DNA of 64,000 nt, taken from the NCBI GenBank assembly GCA_945877235.1, contig CAMCRF010000008.1:39158-103157 (forward strand), written 5' to 3'. The notes under the pieces are model-generated. The model was not told where the DNA came from. It searched no databases and saw only the letters and a list, made by a program, of their open reading frames with translations. This document shows positions 43,372-54,274 of the stretch, piece by piece (position 1 is the stretch's first letter; the number at the start of each line of letters is the position of its first letter). The stretch is from Bordetella parapertussis (GTDB lineage: Bacteria > Pseudomonadota > Gammaproteobacteria > Burkholderiales > Burkholderiaceae_A). Made by a program: the position numbers and the translations under genes.

Positions 43372-44997
43372 ATGACCGCCACCTCTACCCCCAAAGAATC
43401 CAAAGAAACCAAAGACCTAAAAGACCCCGGCGAAGCCCGTGAGTCGATCGATTTCAGCGCCAGCAACAAGCCGGTTGACCGCTCGAACGCAGACTGCGCT
43501 TGGGTTGGTGTGTATGCCACTGCTGCTGGGGCAGAGCTCTCTCCCTCGGCCCGCGTGGTCGACAAGGTGTCGGATGGCGCCATTGCCAAGCTTTTAAAGG
43601 CTGGCGACTTTGACGCCAAGCTCGGGAACTGCTTCTTGGTCCGAGACCTTCCAGGGCTGGGCATCAGCCGAGTGCTGCTCGTAGGCCTTGGGAAAAAAGA
43701 CGGCTTTAACGAAAAATCTTATGCAGACGCCGTGAAGGCCGCATCGAAAGCCATGGTGAGCCTCAAAGGTGTTCGCCGCGTGTCGTCCTACCTCACTGAA
43801 TTGGGCATGGACAGCCAAGACGGTGAGTGGCGCGCTCAGACCCATGTCACCGCTATGCGCGAAGCGCTCTATAGGTTCGAACGATTCAAAACCCGCAAGG
43901 ACCAACCAGAAGACAAGGCCTCAAACGCCAAGACGGCCAAGACCGTCAAGTCCGATCAGCCAGCCCTGCGTGAAGTCGAGATGCTGCTGCCCGGCGATAT
44001 GCGCCCAACAGACGCCCCGAAGGTGCTCACCGACGCCGTGGCTATTGCCAATGGCATCGAGCTCGCCAAGGACCTGGGCAATCTTCCCCCCAACATTTGC
44101 ACACCCACCCATCTCGCCACGGTTGCCCGAGGTATGGCCCGCCAGTTCCGCATGAAGGTCGAGGTCCTCGATCGAGCCGCCATGGAGAAACTCGGGATGC
44201 ACTCTCTGCTCGCCGTGTCAGCGGGATCAGCGCAGCCCCCCCAGTTCATCGTCCTTCATCACCACGGTGGCACCGCCAAGGAGGCTCCCATGGTGCTCGT
44301 GGGCAAGGGCATTACCTTTGACACAGGCGGCATCTCACTGAAGCCGGGCGCCGACATGGACGAAATGAAGTACGACATGTCCGGCGCCTCAAGCGTCCTG
44401 GGTGTCATGCGAGCGGTCGGCGAGATGAGCCTCAAGCGCAATGTGATCGGGGTCATTCCAACCTGCGAGAACATGCCCAGTGGCACAGCGACCCGACCCG
44501 GCGACATTGTGACGTCCATGTCAGGTCAGACCATTGAGATCCTCAATACCGATGCCGAAGGCCGCCTGATTCTCTGCGACGCACTCACCTACGTCGAGAA
44601 ACACTTCAAGCCAGCCTGTGTCGTCGATATGGCCACCCTGACGGGCGCCTGCGTCATTGCCTTGGGCCATGTGAACTCGGGCCTTTTCTCCGCCGACGAT
44701 GCCTTGGCAGATGCGCTCATCAAAGCTGGCAAGAAGCGCCTCGACCCCGCCTGGCGCATGCCGCTTGAAGAGGACTACCAAGAGCAGCTCAAGTCCCCGT
44801 TTGCCGACATGGCAAACATCGGCGGTCGCGCGGCAGGCAGCGTCACCGCCGCATGCTTCCTCTGGCGTTTTGCCAAAGCCTACCGTTGGGCTCACCTCGA
44901 CATTGCCGGCACCGCATGGAAGAGCGGAGCACAGAAGGGAGCCACCGGGCGGCCCGTGGGTCTGCTGGTGGAGTTCCTCAAAAACGGCCTTGCGTGA
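43372..44997 (+). CDS. pepA: leucyl aminopeptidase (M17)
   Basis: A 541-residue two-metal peptidase with the catalytic-domain motifs [27 protein letters not shown] and [14 protein letters not shown], and [12 protein letters not shown]. It is about 40 residues longer than usual because of a charged N-terminal segment ([19 protein letters not shown]) and a Lys-rich insert near 170-190 ([20 protein letters not shown]). The holC GTG overlaps its stop (GTGA). Confidence 0.96.
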   Translation: MTATSTPKESKETKDLKDPGEARESIDFSASNKPVDRSNADCAWVGVYATAAGAELSPSARVVDKVSDGAIAKLLKAGDFDAKLGNCFLVRDLPGLGISRVLLVGLGKKDGFNEKSYADAVKAASKAMVSLKGVRRVSSYLTELGMDSQDGEWRAQTHVTAMREALYRFERFKTRKDQPEDKASNAKTAKTVKSDQPALREVEMLLPGDMRPTDAPKVLTDAVAIANGIELAKDLGNLPPNICTPTHLATVARGMARQFRMKVEVLDRAAMEKLGMHSLLAVSAGSAQPPQFIVLHHHGGTAKEAPMVLVGKGITFDTGGISLKPGADMDEMKYDMSGASSVLGVMRAVGEMSLKRNVIGVIPTCENMPSGTATRPGDIVTSMSGQTIEILNTDAEGRLILCDALTYVEKHFKPACVVDMATLTGACVIALGHVNSGLFSADDALADALIKAGKKRLDPAWRMPLEEDYQEQLKSPFADMANIGGRAAGSVTAACFLWRFAKAYRWAHLDIAGTAWKSGAQKGATGRPVGLLVEFLKNGLA

Positions 44998-45449
44998 CGA
45001 GTGTTGACTTCCACTTCAATGCACCAGACCGGCTGAGTCACGCCTGCCGTCTGGTGCGCAAGGCCATGCGCAGCCGTGCAGCCAGTGACGACAAGCCACT
45101 GGTTGTCTTCTGCGCTGATAAGGCCCAGCTGCAGGCCTTCGACGACCTGCTCTACACATTCTCGGACGACGACTTCCTACCGCACGTCCATGCCGACCAT
45201 CCGCTCGCAGACGAAGCACCTGTCATCCTCTGCAGCCAACTCTGGACACCCCCCCCTCCTCGGGTCCCACACCTGCTGATCAACCTCGATGCGCATGTGC
45301 CTGACATCTTTAGCCAGTTCGATCGTGTCTTTGAAATCGTAAGCCTCGATGAGGCCGATCGTCAGGCAGCGCGCGTGCGCTACGCGTTCTATCGAGATCG
45401 CGGCTACCCCCTCACACGCTATGACCTCGGACAAACCCAAAATGGATAG
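44994..45449 (+). CDS. holC: DNA polymerase III chi subunit
   Basis: A 151-residue clamp-loader accessory protein linking psi and SSB. It has [20 protein letters not shown] at the start, [20 protein letters not shown] and [10 protein letters not shown], and the C-terminal [18 protein letters not shown], as in HolC. I choose GTG 44994, overlapping the pepA stop as GTGA; the frame upstream lies within pepA. pepA-holC-valS is a conserved gene order. Confidence 0.92.
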   Translation: MTSVDFHFNAPDRLSHACRLVRKAMRSRAASDDKPLVVFCADKAQLQAFDDLLYTFSDDDFLPHVHADHPLADEAPVILCSQLWTPPPPRVPHLLINLDAHVPDIFSQFDRVFEIVSLDEADRQAARVRYAFYRDRGYPLTRYDLGQTQNG

Positions 45450-48378
45450 CCTCGCCAAATCATTTGAACCTGCCAACCTCGAATCCGAGTGGGGTCCTGA
45501 GTGGGAGCGCCGAGGCCTCTACACCGCGGGCTTGGCACCCCAAGCGACAAGCTTCTGCATTCAGCTTCCGCCGCCCAATGTCACTGGCACACTGCACATG
45601 GGGCATGCCTTCAACCAGACGCTCATGGACACCCTCTCGCGCTGGCATCGCATGCGCGGCGACAACACGCTCTGGCTCCCTGGAACCGACCACGCTGGTA
45701 TTGCCACCCAGATCGTGGTGGAACGACAGCTCGATGCCAAGGGTGTGTCCCGACACGACCTCGGACGAGAGGCTTTCCTCAAAGAGGTCTGGGACTGGAA
45801 GCAGCAGTCTGGCTCCACCATTACGGGGCAAATGCGCAGACTCGCGGCGAGCTGCGACTGGTCACTTGAATACTTCACCATGAATCCGTGCTGCTCGGAG
45901 GTGGTCAAGCAGGTGTTCATCAGCCTCTACAAGCAGGGTCTTATCTACCGCGGCAAGCGCCTCGTAAACTGGGATCCCAAGCTGCATACGGCTGTATCGG
46001 ACCTTGAGGTGGTGTACGAGGAAGAGGACGGAAAAATCTGGGAGATTCGATACCCGCTGGCGGACGACCCCACGCAAGGACTTGTGGTTGCTACAACTCG
46101 ACCGGAGACACTGCTCGGCGATGTGGCGGTTGCAGTGAACCCTGAAGACGCCCGTTATGCTCACCTGGTCGGCAAAGCGCTCGTGCTGCCGCTGGTGGGC
46201 CGCCAAATCCCCATCATTGCAGACAGCTATGTCGACCCCGCCTTTGGGACCGGCTGCGTCAAGATCACCCCCGCACACGATTTCAATGACTACGCCGTGG
46301 GTCAACGCCACGGGCTCGTCCCGATCAACATCCTGACGCTTGATGCTCACATCAATGACCAGGCCCCTGCCGAATACCAGGGGCTTGAGCGCTACGCGGC
46401 CCGCCGCCAAATTCTGGTAGACCTGCAGGCCCAGGGCCAGCTGGTCTCAGAGAAGCCCCACAAGCTCATGGTTCCTCGCGGCGATCGCACCGGGGTTGTC
46501 ATTGAACCCATGCTCACCGACCAATGGTTCGTGGCCATGTCCAAACCCGCTCCAGAGGGAACGCACACGCCGGGCCTCTCCATTGCGGAGCGGGCGCTTC
46601 AGGTGGTGGATCGAGGTGAGGTGCGATTCTTTCCCGAGAACTGGACCAGCACCTACCGCCAGTGGCTCGAAAATATTCAGGACTGGTGTATTTCTCGGCA
46701 GCTCTGGTGGGGCCATCAGATTCCAGCGTGGTATGCCGCCGACGCGCATGGGCAGCCACTCGAAGGGGGTGCAGTTTTCGTAGCCAGCAGCGAAGAAGAA
46801 GCGCAAGCGCAGGCCCATGCTGCTGGATTTACCGGCCCACTGGTGCGTGACCCCGATGTACTTGACACCTGGTTCTCATCCGCTCTGGTGCCGTTCTCCA
46901 CGCTCGTCGCGAATGGCGAAGAGTGGGACCCTCACCAGGGGCAAGACCAAGGGCTGCGGTTCGGTGGTCCGCGCCTAAAACCCGAGTTGGCGCAGTACCT
47001 GCCCTCGAGCGTGCTTGTCACAGGCTTTGACATCATCTTCTTCTGGGTGGCTCGCATGGTCATGATGACTTGCCACTTCACCGGTCAGGTGCCCTTCCGT
47101 GACGTCTATGTGCATGCGCTGGTTCGAGACAGTGAGGGCCAGAAGATGAGCAAGAGCAAGGGCAACACCCTTGACCCAATCGACCTCATCGATGGCATTG
47201 CACTCGATGCCCTTGTCCAAAAACGCACGGTTGGGCTCATGAACCCCAAGCAGGCCGCCCAAATCGAGAAGAAAACCCGTAACGAGTTTCCGCAGGGGAT
47301 TCCGGCCTACGGCACCGATGCGCTGCGCTTCACTTTTGCCAGCCTGGCCACGCCTGGGCGAAACATCAACTTCGACCTTTCGCGATGCGAGGGCTACCGG
47401 AACTTCTGCAACAAACTCTGGAATGCCACCCGTTTTGTTCTGATGAACTGCGAAGGCCAAGACAACGGGCTCTCCGTCTGCGCCGGCGATTGCGGGCCGG
47501 AGGGCGCACTGCATTTCAGCTTTGTCGATCGCTGGATTGTGTCCGAGCTTCAGCGGGTCGAACACGAGGTGCACACCCAGCTGACCGACTATCGATTCGA
47601 CCTCGCAGCCAAGGCCATTTATGAGTTCATCTGGAATGAATTCTGTGACTGGTACCTCGAGCTCGCGAAAGTCAGTATTCAAGCGGGGCCTGAGAACCGT
47701 GCCCGGGCAGCCCGCCGCACCCTGTTGCGGGTGCTCGAGGCCACGCTTCGCCTCGCTCACCCTATCATTCCATTCATTACGGAAGCACTCTGGCAAGTGG
47801 TTGCTCCATTGGCTGGGCGCTCGACAAAGCTTGCTTCCGGAACACCGGACAGCATTGTTACGGCCCCCTACCCCGTGGCCGAACCACAAAAAATCGACCC
47901 CGACTGCGACACCCTGATGCAGCAGCTCAAGGCGATGGTTGCGGCTGTCCGATCCCTGCGATCAGACATGGGCCTATCGCCGGCAGAGCGGGTCCCACTG
48001 CGGGTCAGCGGACTCGCGAACCCCGCACAGGAGACCCACCAATGGATGGCTGCGGGACTCAAGGCGCTGGGCAAACTCAGTGAGGTGGTCTTTGTAGACG
48101 CGCTGCTCGCCCCGGGGGAAACCCTTCGTGCCCCGGTTCAGCTGGTCGGCGCACTTCAGCTCATGCTTGTCGTCGAGATCGATGTAGAAGCCGAGCGTGA
48201 GCGTCTCGGTAAGGAGGCGGCGCGGCTTTCTGCGGAGATTCAGAAGGCACAGGGAAAGCTATCGAATGAGAGCTTCGTCTCCCGAGCCCCCGAGGCCGTG
48301 GTGGCCCAGGAACGCGCCCGGCTAGACGAGTTTCAGTCGAGCCTTGCCCGAGTTCAGAGCCAGCTTGACGGCCTCTGA
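45421..48378 (+). CDS. valS: valyl-tRNA synthetase
   Basis: A 985-residue class Ia synthetase: HIGH motif in [32 protein letters not shown], the CP1 editing domain ([36 protein letters not shown]), KMSKS in [14 protein letters not shown], and a C-terminal coiled coil ([22 protein letters not shown]). Starts at ATG 45421 or ATG 45442 (MDSLAKSF); both overlap holC and neither has a clear ribosome site. Confidence 0.97.
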   Translation: MTSDKPKMDSLAKSFEPANLESEWGPEWERRGLYTAGLAPQATSFCIQLPPPNVTGTLHMGHAFNQTLMDTLSRWHRMRGDNTLWLPGTDHAGIATQIVVERQLDAKGVSRHDLGREAFLKEVWDWKQQSGSTITGQMRRLAASCDWSLEYFTMNPCCSEVVKQVFISLYKQGLIYRGKRLVNWDPKLHTAVSDLEVVYEEEDGKIWEIRYPLADDPTQGLVVATTRPETLLGDVAVAVNPEDARYAHLVGKALVLPLVGRQIPIIADSYVDPAFGTGCVKITPAHDFNDYAVGQRHGLVPINILTLDAHINDQAPAEYQGLERYAARRQILVDLQAQGQLVSEKPHKLMVPRGDRTGVVIEPMLTDQWFVAMSKPAPEGTHTPGLSIAERALQVVDRGEVRFFPENWTSTYRQWLENIQDWCISRQLWWGHQIPAWYAADAHGQPLEGGAVFVASSEEEAQAQAHAAGFTGPLVRDPDVLDTWFSSALVPFSTLVANGEEWDPHQGQDQGLRFGGPRLKPELAQYLPSSVLVTGFDIIFFWVARMVMMTCHFTGQVPFRDVYVHALVRDSEGQKMSKSKGNTLDPIDLIDGIALDALVQKRTVGLMNPKQAAQIEKKTRNEFPQGIPAYGTDALRFTFASLATPGRNINFDLSRCEGYRNFCNKLWNATRFVLMNCEGQDNGLSVCAGDCGPEGALHFSFVDRWIVSELQRVEHEVHTQLTDYRFDLAAKAIYEFIWNEFCDWYLELAKVSIQAGPENRARAARRTLLRVLEATLRLAHPIIPFITEALWQVVAPLAGRSTKLASGTPDSIVTAPYPVAEPQKIDPDCDTLMQQLKAMVAAVRSLRSDMGLSPAERVPLRVSGLANPAQETHQWMAAGLKALGKLSEVVFVDALLAPGETLRAPVQLVGALQLMLVVEIDVEAERERLGKEAARLSAEIQKAQGKLSNESFVSRAPEAVVAQERARLDEFQSSLARVQSQLDGL

Positions 48379-48380
48379 GC

Positions 48381-48426
48381 GAAAAAAGACAGAAAAAAAG
48401 GCGAGGCAGGCACAGCCTGCTTCGCC
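48381..48426 (-). terminator. intrinsic terminator on the minus strand after the TusA-like gene region
   Basis: Read on the minus strand, GGCGAAGCAGGC-TGT-GCCTGCCTCGCC (48426-48400) forms a near-perfect 12-bp stem followed by TTTTTTTCTGTCTTTTTT (48399-48382). It points away from valS, so it terminates leftward transcription from alaS and the TusA-like gene. The 180 bases between it and that gene (48427-48608) contain no recognisable gene. Confidence 0.8.
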
Positions 48427-48608
48427 CCCAAAAGGCCGCTTATCGACTTGCGTCACGGCCTCTCCTCCTCAACGGTTCCAAGGCTATGGCGTAGCGCCCG
48501 TCATCACAAGTTGCGATGCAGCAGTAACTCCCGTTTGACGATGACTTGTTCAGGTGAAGGGTGAGACAACACCCTCAAACCTAGGGAAAGTCCCGTGAAA
48601 ATGAAACG

Positions 48609-48842
48609 TTATTTCCGACGGATGAGAAAGCGGTAAACCCCGCCCGTCTCGTCCCGTTGAATCAACGCGTGTCCTGAGTGTTGGCAGAAGTACTCGAAGT
48701 CATCCCATGCCCCACCATCGGTGGCGAGAACCTCCAGCGTCTCTCCGGAGGCCATGGACGATAAGGTTTTTTTCGCCCGAAGGATCGGGAGCGGACAGCT
48801 CAGTCCCTTCACATCAAGCGACTGAGTCGCAGCCGCGCTCAC
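48609..48842 (-). CDS. TusA/SirA-family sulfurtransferase-like protein
   Basis: A 77-residue protein with the TusA hallmark [15 protein letters not shown] (active Cys in CPxP), the two-layer fold pattern [23 protein letters not shown] and [10 protein letters not shown]. Family members relay sulfur for tRNA thiolation or sulfur metabolism. GTG 48842 overlaps the alaS stop (GTGA) and is chosen over GTG 48851. Paired with alaS, as in many Betaproteobacteria. Confidence 0.87.
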   Translation of the reverse strand: MSAAATQSLDVKGLSCPLPILRAKKTLSSMASGETLEVLATDGGAWDDFEYFCQHSGHALIQRDETGGVYRFLIRRK

Positions 48843-51481
48843 GACCCACACTTCGCTTGAACGAAGGCCGTTAAGCTCTGGAGCGCGCCTTCAAGCGCCT
48901 GTGGCTGCGTGCCACCACCTTGCGCCATGTCTGGCCGCCCGCCCCCTTTGCCGCCGATCTGTGTCGCGACATGGGTAACCAACTCACCCGCCTTGATCCG
49001 ACTGGTGAGGTCCGCGGTGACGCCAGCGATGAGGCTGACCTTGTCGCCGTCGACTGCGGCCAGCACGATGGCAGCCGACTTGAGTTTGTCTTTGAGCCCA
49101 TCGAGCATCTCGCGAAGCCCTCCCGCATCGGTGCCCTCAACACGTGCGGCCAACAGGGTAACACCCGCAACGGACTGGGCCTGAGCAGCCAAATCTTGGC
49201 CTGCAGCCGCAGCCATTTTTGACTTCAGACGGGCCAGTTCTTTCTCGGTCTGTCGACTGGCGTCAAGCGCCTGAGCCAGGCGCGTGGTGAGCTCAGCGGG
49301 TGCGGTCTTGAGCATGGCGCTGGCCTCCTGAACCTGCGCCTCCAAAGACTGAAGCCGAGCCAAGACGCGATCTCCACAGACGGCCTCTACACGGCGAATG
49401 CCTGCCGCAACACCGCTCTCAGAGATGATCTTGAACAGGCCAATGTCGCCTGTTCGAGACACATGGGTGCCACCACAGAGCTCGCGCGAGCTGCCAATAT
49501 CCAGCACGCGCACTTCATCGCCATACTTCTCACCGAAGAGAGCCATTGCGCCACCCTTGACCGCATCGTCAAAGGACATGACCTGGGCATTCGTGCCCAC
49601 GTTGGCCAAGACCTCTGCGTTCACAATCGCCTCAACGGTTGCTATTTCTTGCGCCGTCATGGGCTGCGTGTGCGCAAAGTCAAAGCGTGTCTTCTCGTCA
49701 TCGACCAAGGAGCCTTTCTGCTGAACATGGCCACCGAGGGTCTCCCGAAGTGCCTTGTGCATGAGGTGGGTAGCGGAATGATGTCGGACAATGCGGGCGC
49801 GCCGTTGCAGGTCAACCTCGGCTGTGACCGAATCGCCTACTTGAAGGCCGCCAAGCGCGACCGTGCCATAGTGCCCAAAGACCTGGCCCGTCACCTTGAG
49901 ACAGTCGTCTACCCGCACCTGCCCTCCGGTTGCAACGAGTCGACCCGCATCACCCACCTGGCCGCCGGATTCTGCATAGAAGGGCGTGGTGTCGAGCACC
50001 ACCACGACAGACTGCCCCTCAACCGCTCGTTCGACGGATACGCCCTCGACATAAATGGCCTGAACCCGCGCCGCATGCGTGAGCTGCTCGTATCCGACGA
50101 ACCGGGTGTCGGTGCCCTCATAGCTCAAGGATGCACCCGCCTTGAATTTGCTTGCGGCTCTAGCCTGCTCCCGCTGGCGGTTCATGGCGGCTTGAAAACC
50201 AGCCTCATCAACGCTCACCTCACGCTCCCGGCAGACGTCTGCGGTCAGATCGAGCGGGAAACCGAAGGTGTCGTAAAGGGTGAAAGCGGTCTGACCATCT
50301 AAGGCCTGCCCCTTTGCCAAACCAGCGAGCGACTGCGAAAGTATGGCCATGCCCTTTTCCAAGGTCTCGCCAAATCGCTCCTCCTCCTGGCGCAGCATAT
50401 CGGCCACGCGGGGGCCCGCGGCAGCCAACTCGGGGTAAGCGGCACCCATTTGTTCGACTAAGTCGGGGACGAGCTTGAAGAAGAATGGCTTGGGCTGTCC
50501 AAGCTTGTGGCCATGGCGCAAGGCACGTCGAATGATTCGGCGCAGCACATAACCCCGGCCCTCATTACCTGGAATGACGCCATCGACCATCAAGAAGGAA
50601 CAGGCGCGAATATGGTCTGCAATCACGCGCAGAGAGGGGTTCTCGAGGTCTTCACAGCCGGTCTCTCGGGCAGCAGCGCGAATAAGGGCTTGAAAAAGGT
50701 CAATCTCGTAGTTGCTGTGCACGCCCTGCAGCACAGCCGAGATGCGCTCTAGGCCCATGCCGGTGTCTACACATGGCCTGGGCAGTGGTGTGAGCACGCC
50801 CTGCGCATCACGATCGAACTGCATGAACACCAGGTTCCAGATCTCGATGTAGCGGTCGCCGTCTTCCTCTGGGGACCCCGGAGGCCCGCCCCAGATCTCT
50901 GGGCCGTGATCGAAAAAGATCTCGCTACAGGGCCCACAAGGGCCCGTGTCAGCCATCTGCCAGAAGTTATCGCTCGCGTAGCGGGCGCCCTTGTTGTCGC
51001 CAATCCGAATGATTCGGGCAACAGGGACCCCAATCTCATCGCGCCAGATCGCGAAGGCCTCATCGTCCTCGGCGTACACCGTTACCCAGAGCTTCTCTTT
51101 GGGGAGTTGGTAGACCTCGGTCAGGAGGGTCCATGCGTGACGAATGGCATCGCGCTTGAAATAGTCTCCGAACGAGAAGTTCCCGAGCATCTCGAAGAAG
51201 GTGTGATGGCGTGCTGTGTAACCCACGTTTTCAAGGTCATTGTGCTTGCCGCCCGCGCGAACGCTTCGCTGGGACGACGTGGCACGCACGTAAGGCCTTT
51301 GCTCACGCCCGAGAAATACATCTTTGAACTGCACCATGCCACTGTTGGTGAACAACAAGGTGGGGTCGTTTGCAGGCACCAGGGCACTCGACGGGACCAC
51401 GGTGTGTCCCTGGGATTCAAAGTAGCCGAGAAATTTCTGCCGGATCTCGGAGACGGAGACGAAGGGGTGGTTTGAGCTCAT
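48839..51481 (-). CDS. alaS: alanyl-tRNA synthetase
   Basis: An 880-residue class II enzyme: aminoacylation domain ([40 protein letters not shown], and [15 protein letters not shown]), editing domain with zinc residues [16 protein letters not shown] and [14 protein letters not shown], and C-Ala domain with [15 protein letters not shown]. Full length. It edits mischarged Ser and Gly. The TusA-like gene is coupled downstream. Divergent from the hydroxyacid dehydrogenase at 51.6 kb. Confidence 0.98.
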   Translation of the reverse strand: MSSNHPFVSVSEIRQKFLGYFESQGHTVVPSSALVPANDPTLLFTNSGMVQFKDVFLGREQRPYVRATSSQRSVRAGGKHNDLENVGYTARHHTFFEMLGNFSFGDYFKRDAIRHAWTLLTEVYQLPKEKLWVTVYAEDDEAFAIWRDEIGVPVARIIRIGDNKGARYASDNFWQMADTGPCGPCSEIFFDHGPEIWGGPPGSPEEDGDRYIEIWNLVFMQFDRDAQGVLTPLPRPCVDTGMGLERISAVLQGVHSNYEIDLFQALIRAAARETGCEDLENPSLRVIADHIRACSFLMVDGVIPGNEGRGYVLRRIIRRALRHGHKLGQPKPFFFKLVPDLVEQMGAAYPELAAAGPRVADMLRQEEERFGETLEKGMAILSQSLAGLAKGQALDGQTAFTLYDTFGFPLDLTADVCREREVSVDEAGFQAAMNRQREQARAASKFKAGASLSYEGTDTRFVGYEQLTHAARVQAIYVEGVSVERAVEGQSVVVVLDTTPFYAESGGQVGDAGRLVATGGQVRVDDCLKVTGQVFGHYGTVALGGLQVGDSVTAEVDLQRRARIVRHHSATHLMHKALRETLGGHVQQKGSLVDDEKTRFDFAHTQPMTAQEIATVEAIVNAEVLANVGTNAQVMSFDDAVKGGAMALFGEKYGDEVRVLDIGSSRELCGGTHVSRTGDIGLFKIISESGVAAGIRRVEAVCGDRVLARLQSLEAQVQEASAMLKTAPAELTTRLAQALDASRQTEKELARLKSKMAAAAGQDLAAQAQSVAGVTLLAARVEGTDAGGLREMLDGLKDKLKSAAIVLAAVDGDKVSLIAGVTADLTSRIKAGELVTHVATQIGGKGGGRPDMAQGGGTQPQALEGALQSLTAFVQAKCGS

Positions 51482-51556
51482 AGTGGGAGTTTAATAGAAG
51501 GCTGCCCCAGCTCGGGCTATCCTATGGCCCTACCTTCATCCAACCCGAGGTCCGCC

Positions 51557-52459
51557 ATGTCCAGCATCCAAGCCAAGTCCTACGATTCCATGACCCCCAC
51601 GACGGTTGCATTTATTGGACTTGGTGTCATGGGGTTCCCCATGGCAGGGCACCTGGCCAAGGCCGGGCACAGCGTCACGGTCTACAACCGAAGCCCTGAA
51701 AAGGCTCAGACCTGGGTTGCGGAGTTCGGGGGACGCGCTGCGCCCACCCCCCGGGAGGCAGCTCAAGGCGCCAAGATCATCTTTTGCTGCGTTGGCAACG
51801 ACGATGACCTGCGCAGCGTAATCCTCGGCTCCGATGGCGCTTTTGCAGGCATGCAACCGGGGGCACTCCTCGTCGATCACACCACAGCCTCCGCACAGGT
51901 CGCCCGGGAACTCGCAGCCATTGCTGCCAAGCAGAACCTGGGCTTCCTGGACGCCCCCGTCTCGGGAGGACAAGCTGGCGCGGTCAACGGTTTGCTTACG
52001 GTCATGGTGGGCGGTGACCTCGCTCGGTTCGAGGAGGCCCGACCCGTGGCCATGGCGTTTTCACGCGCCTTTACCCGCATTGGCGAAAGTGGAGCAGGTC
52101 AGCTCGCAAAGATGGTTAACCAGATTTGCATTGCAGGACTGGTTCAGGGGCTCTCCGAGGGTATTGCATTCGGCCAGAAGGCAGGTCTCGACATGAAACT
52201 CGTGCTCGAGGTCATCGGCAAAGGCGCCGCCCAGTCTTGGCAAATGGATAACCGGGGCAAAACGATGGTCGATGACCAGTTCAACTTCGGATTCGCCGTG
52301 GACTGGATGCGCAAAGACCTGGGGCTCTGCCTGGATGAAGCCAAACGCAACCACGCCAAACTCCCAGTCACAGCCCTCGTCGACCAGTTCTACTCAGATG
52401 TGCAATCCATGGGCGGTGGGCGGTTTGACACCTCCAGCCTCATCAAGCGTCTTCGCTAG
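51557..52459 (+). CDS. 3-hydroxyisobutyrate dehydrogenase-like NAD(P)-dependent oxidoreductase
   Basis: A 300-residue beta-hydroxyacid dehydrogenase: Rossmann motif VAFIGLGVMGFPMAGHLAKAG, VDHTTASAQVAREL, the substrate signature FLDAPVSGGQAGAVNGLLTVMVGG, and the catalytic Lys in GAGQLAKMVNQI. Ends with KDLGLCLDEAKRN typical of the family. Substrates could be 3-hydroxyisobutyrate, tartronate semialdehyde or glyoxylate/succinic semialdehyde. ATG 51557 has GAGG 6 bases upstream; ATG 51590 (MTPTTVAFIGLG) is an alternative. mmsA, the next enzyme in valine degradation, is not adjacent. Confidence 0.88.
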   Translation: MSSIQAKSYDSMTPTTVAFIGLGVMGFPMAGHLAKAGHSVTVYNRSPEKAQTWVAEFGGRAAPTPREAAQGAKIIFCCVGNDDDLRSVILGSDGAFAGMQPGALLVDHTTASAQVARELAAIAAKQNLGFLDAPVSGGQAGAVNGLLTVMVGGDLARFEEARPVAMAFSRAFTRIGESGAGQLAKMVNQICIAGLVQGLSEGIAFGQKAGLDMKLVLEVIGKGAAQSWQMDNRGKTMVDDQFNFGFAVDWMRKDLGLCLDEAKRNHAKLPVTALVDQFYSDVQSMGGGRFDTSSLIKRLR

Positions 52460-52478
52460 CCCAGCTACACTCTCGGAC

Positions 52479-53444
52479 ATGGCTGTCTTCACCCCCGTGT
52501 CCTCCGAGGCGCTTGAGCAACTTCTCACGGAGTACCCCCTCGGTACCCTAACCCAGTTTGAGGGGATTTCGGCTGGCATTGAGAACACCAATTACTTCGT
52601 GGACACCACAGAGGGGCGCTTCGTACTGACCCTCTTTGAGAAGCTCAGCGCCCAGCAGCTGCCGTTCTATTTGAGTCTCATGCGGCACCTGGCTGATCAA
52701 GGTGTGGCCTGCGCCAAGCCGATGTCAACCCGAAACGGTGCACTCCAGACCTCCTGCTGCGGCAAGCCCGCAGCAATTGCAAGCCGCATCCCAGGTCGTG
52801 ACGTGAAGCATCCCACTGCAGCCCACTGCCGAGTGCTCGGCCGTGCCTTGGCTCAGGCCCACCTGGCGGTGCATGACTTTCCAGGCCAACAGCCCAACTT
52901 ACGCGGTCTGGCCTGGTGGACCGAGACCGTGCCCACCCTGCTCCCCCTGCTTGCAGAACCCCAAGCACGGCTGCTTCAAGAGGAGCTTGCAGCACAAACG
53001 GCATTCGCTCAGACCGAGTGCTACCGAGGCTTAGCGCAAGGCGCAGTCCACGCGGACCTCTTTAGAGACAACGTGCTCTTCGAACATGACAGCCCAACCG
53101 ACCCTCAGATCGGAGGCTTTATCGACTTCTACTTTGCAGGCGTTGATCGGCTTGTCTTCGACCTCGCCGTCACGGTTAATGACTGGTGTGTTGATCAGGC
53201 CACAGGCGACTCAGGTCACCTCGACAACGGTCGCGTTCAGGCCCTGCTCGAAGGCTACGATGCAGTCCGCATGCGCCCGATTGGCGAACGTGAGTCGTGG
53301 CCCATGATGCTCAGAGCGGCCGCCCTGCGGTTCTGGATCTCCCGGCTCTACGACTGGCACTTGCCTCGCGAGGCCGCCATGCTCACGCCGAAAGATCCGA
53401 GCCATTTCGAACGCCTATTGCGCGCCCGGAGAGCAGGGCAATGA
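52479..53444 (+). CDS. thrB: homoserine kinase (choline-kinase-like fold)
   Basis: A 321-residue kinase of the aminoglycoside-phosphotransferase superfamily, the ThrB type of Pseudomonas and Burkholderia: YPLGTLTQFEGISAGIENTNYF split over the nucleotide loop, FVLTLFEKL, the catalytic VHADLFRDNVLF and metal-binding GFIDFYFAGVDRLVFDLAV. It phosphorylates homoserine for threonine synthesis. ATG 52479 gives the canonical MAVFTPVS start. Overlaps the next gene by ATGA. Confidence 0.94.
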   Translation: MAVFTPVSSEALEQLLTEYPLGTLTQFEGISAGIENTNYFVDTTEGRFVLTLFEKLSAQQLPFYLSLMRHLADQGVACAKPMSTRNGALQTSCCGKPAAIASRIPGRDVKHPTAAHCRVLGRALAQAHLAVHDFPGQQPNLRGLAWWTETVPTLLPLLAEPQARLLQEELAAQTAFAQTECYRGLAQGAVHADLFRDNVLFEHDSPTDPQIGGFIDFYFAGVDRLVFDLAVTVNDWCVDQATGDSGHLDNGRVQALLEGYDAVRMRPIGERESWPMMLRAAALRFWISRLYDWHLPREAAMLTPKDPSHFERLLRARRAGQ

Positions 53445-54274
53445 GGCTGAGTAGCCGCCCGCACCTCCTGCCTGCGAGACGCGGCGCCGCCTGGGTCGGT
53501 CTCGGTTTCCGGCTCTTTCATCAGCAGCCCCTGGTCTGGTTTGTCACCATGGTGAGCTACTGGCTGGTGCTCGTCCTGGTCAGTAGTCTTCCCCTGGTGG
53601 GCATCGCAGTCTCCATGGCGCTCTCACAGGTGATGGCATTCGGCCTCGTGGCGCTTGCCTTTGCCATTGACAAAAGGGACCCTGAACAACCCGCAACGCC
53701 TGCAACCCTCTTCTCCGGATTTCGAATGGGCCGCGAGACAGCGATTCGGCTGATTCAGCTGGGGCTCATCTATGGGGCCCTGCTTGGGCTCCTGCTGCTC
53801 GTCTCCATTGGCCTTGATCCCAGCGCAGGCCCATCCACTTTAGAGCCAAAGCCTGCGCCCGAGTCTCCTGATGAGGCTCTCGAGCAGATGAGCCAAAGCG
53901 TCCCGGGCTCGTTCTTCCTACTGGCCCTGCTCTATGTGCCCATCCTGATGGCCTTCTGGTTCGCACCTCAGTTGGTCGTCTGGCAGCAGCTTGCGCCGCT
54001 CAAGGCCTTGTTTTTCTCCTTGGTTGCCGTCTGGCTCAATAAGGGGGCCTTTCTGCGGTATGGGCTGCTCTGGGTGGGGGTCATTCTGGCCTCAAGCGTA
54101 GTCCTTGGGCTCCTGATCACGGCGATTGGACTCAGCGGTGGAGGGCTGCTCATGGCCGTATTGCCACTCTCTTTGCTGCTGATGGCCATCGGCCATGCAA
54201 GCGCCTACATCAGCACCCGCGAGGTGCTTGGCGCCGACAGCTCAGCAGCGCCCACTACGCCCGATCTAGCTTAG
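53441..54274 (+). CDS. BPSS1780-type membrane protein
   Basis: A 277-residue inner-membrane protein with about six helices (30-48, 55-75, 105-122, 160-185, 200-225, 230-255) and a Pro/Glu-rich loop (about 127-148). The start, with GAAWVGLGFRLFHQQPLVWF, matches the uncharacterised BPSS1780 family common in Burkholderiales beside thrB. Function unknown. ATG 53441 overlaps the thrB stop. Its 3' end overlaps the convergent uvrD by 20 bases. Confidence 0.85.
   Translation: MRLSSRPHLLPARRGAAWVGLGFRLFHQQPLVWFVTMVSYWLVLVLVSSLPLVGIAVSMALSQVMAFGLVALAFAIDKRDPEQPATPATLFSGFRMGRETAIRLIQLGLIYGALLGLLLLVSIGLDPSAGPSTLEPKPAPESPDEALEQMSQSVPGSFFLLALLYVPILMAFWFAPQLVVWQQLAPLKALFFSLVAVWLNKGAFLRYGLLWVGVILASSVVLGLLITAIGLSGGGLLMAVLPLSLLLMAIGHASAYISTREVLGADSSAAPTTPDLA

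Noticed and set aside
46975..47889. 304-residue minus-strand ORF inside valS
   Set aside because: Antisense to the valS KMSKS and anticodon regions, with no domain of its own.
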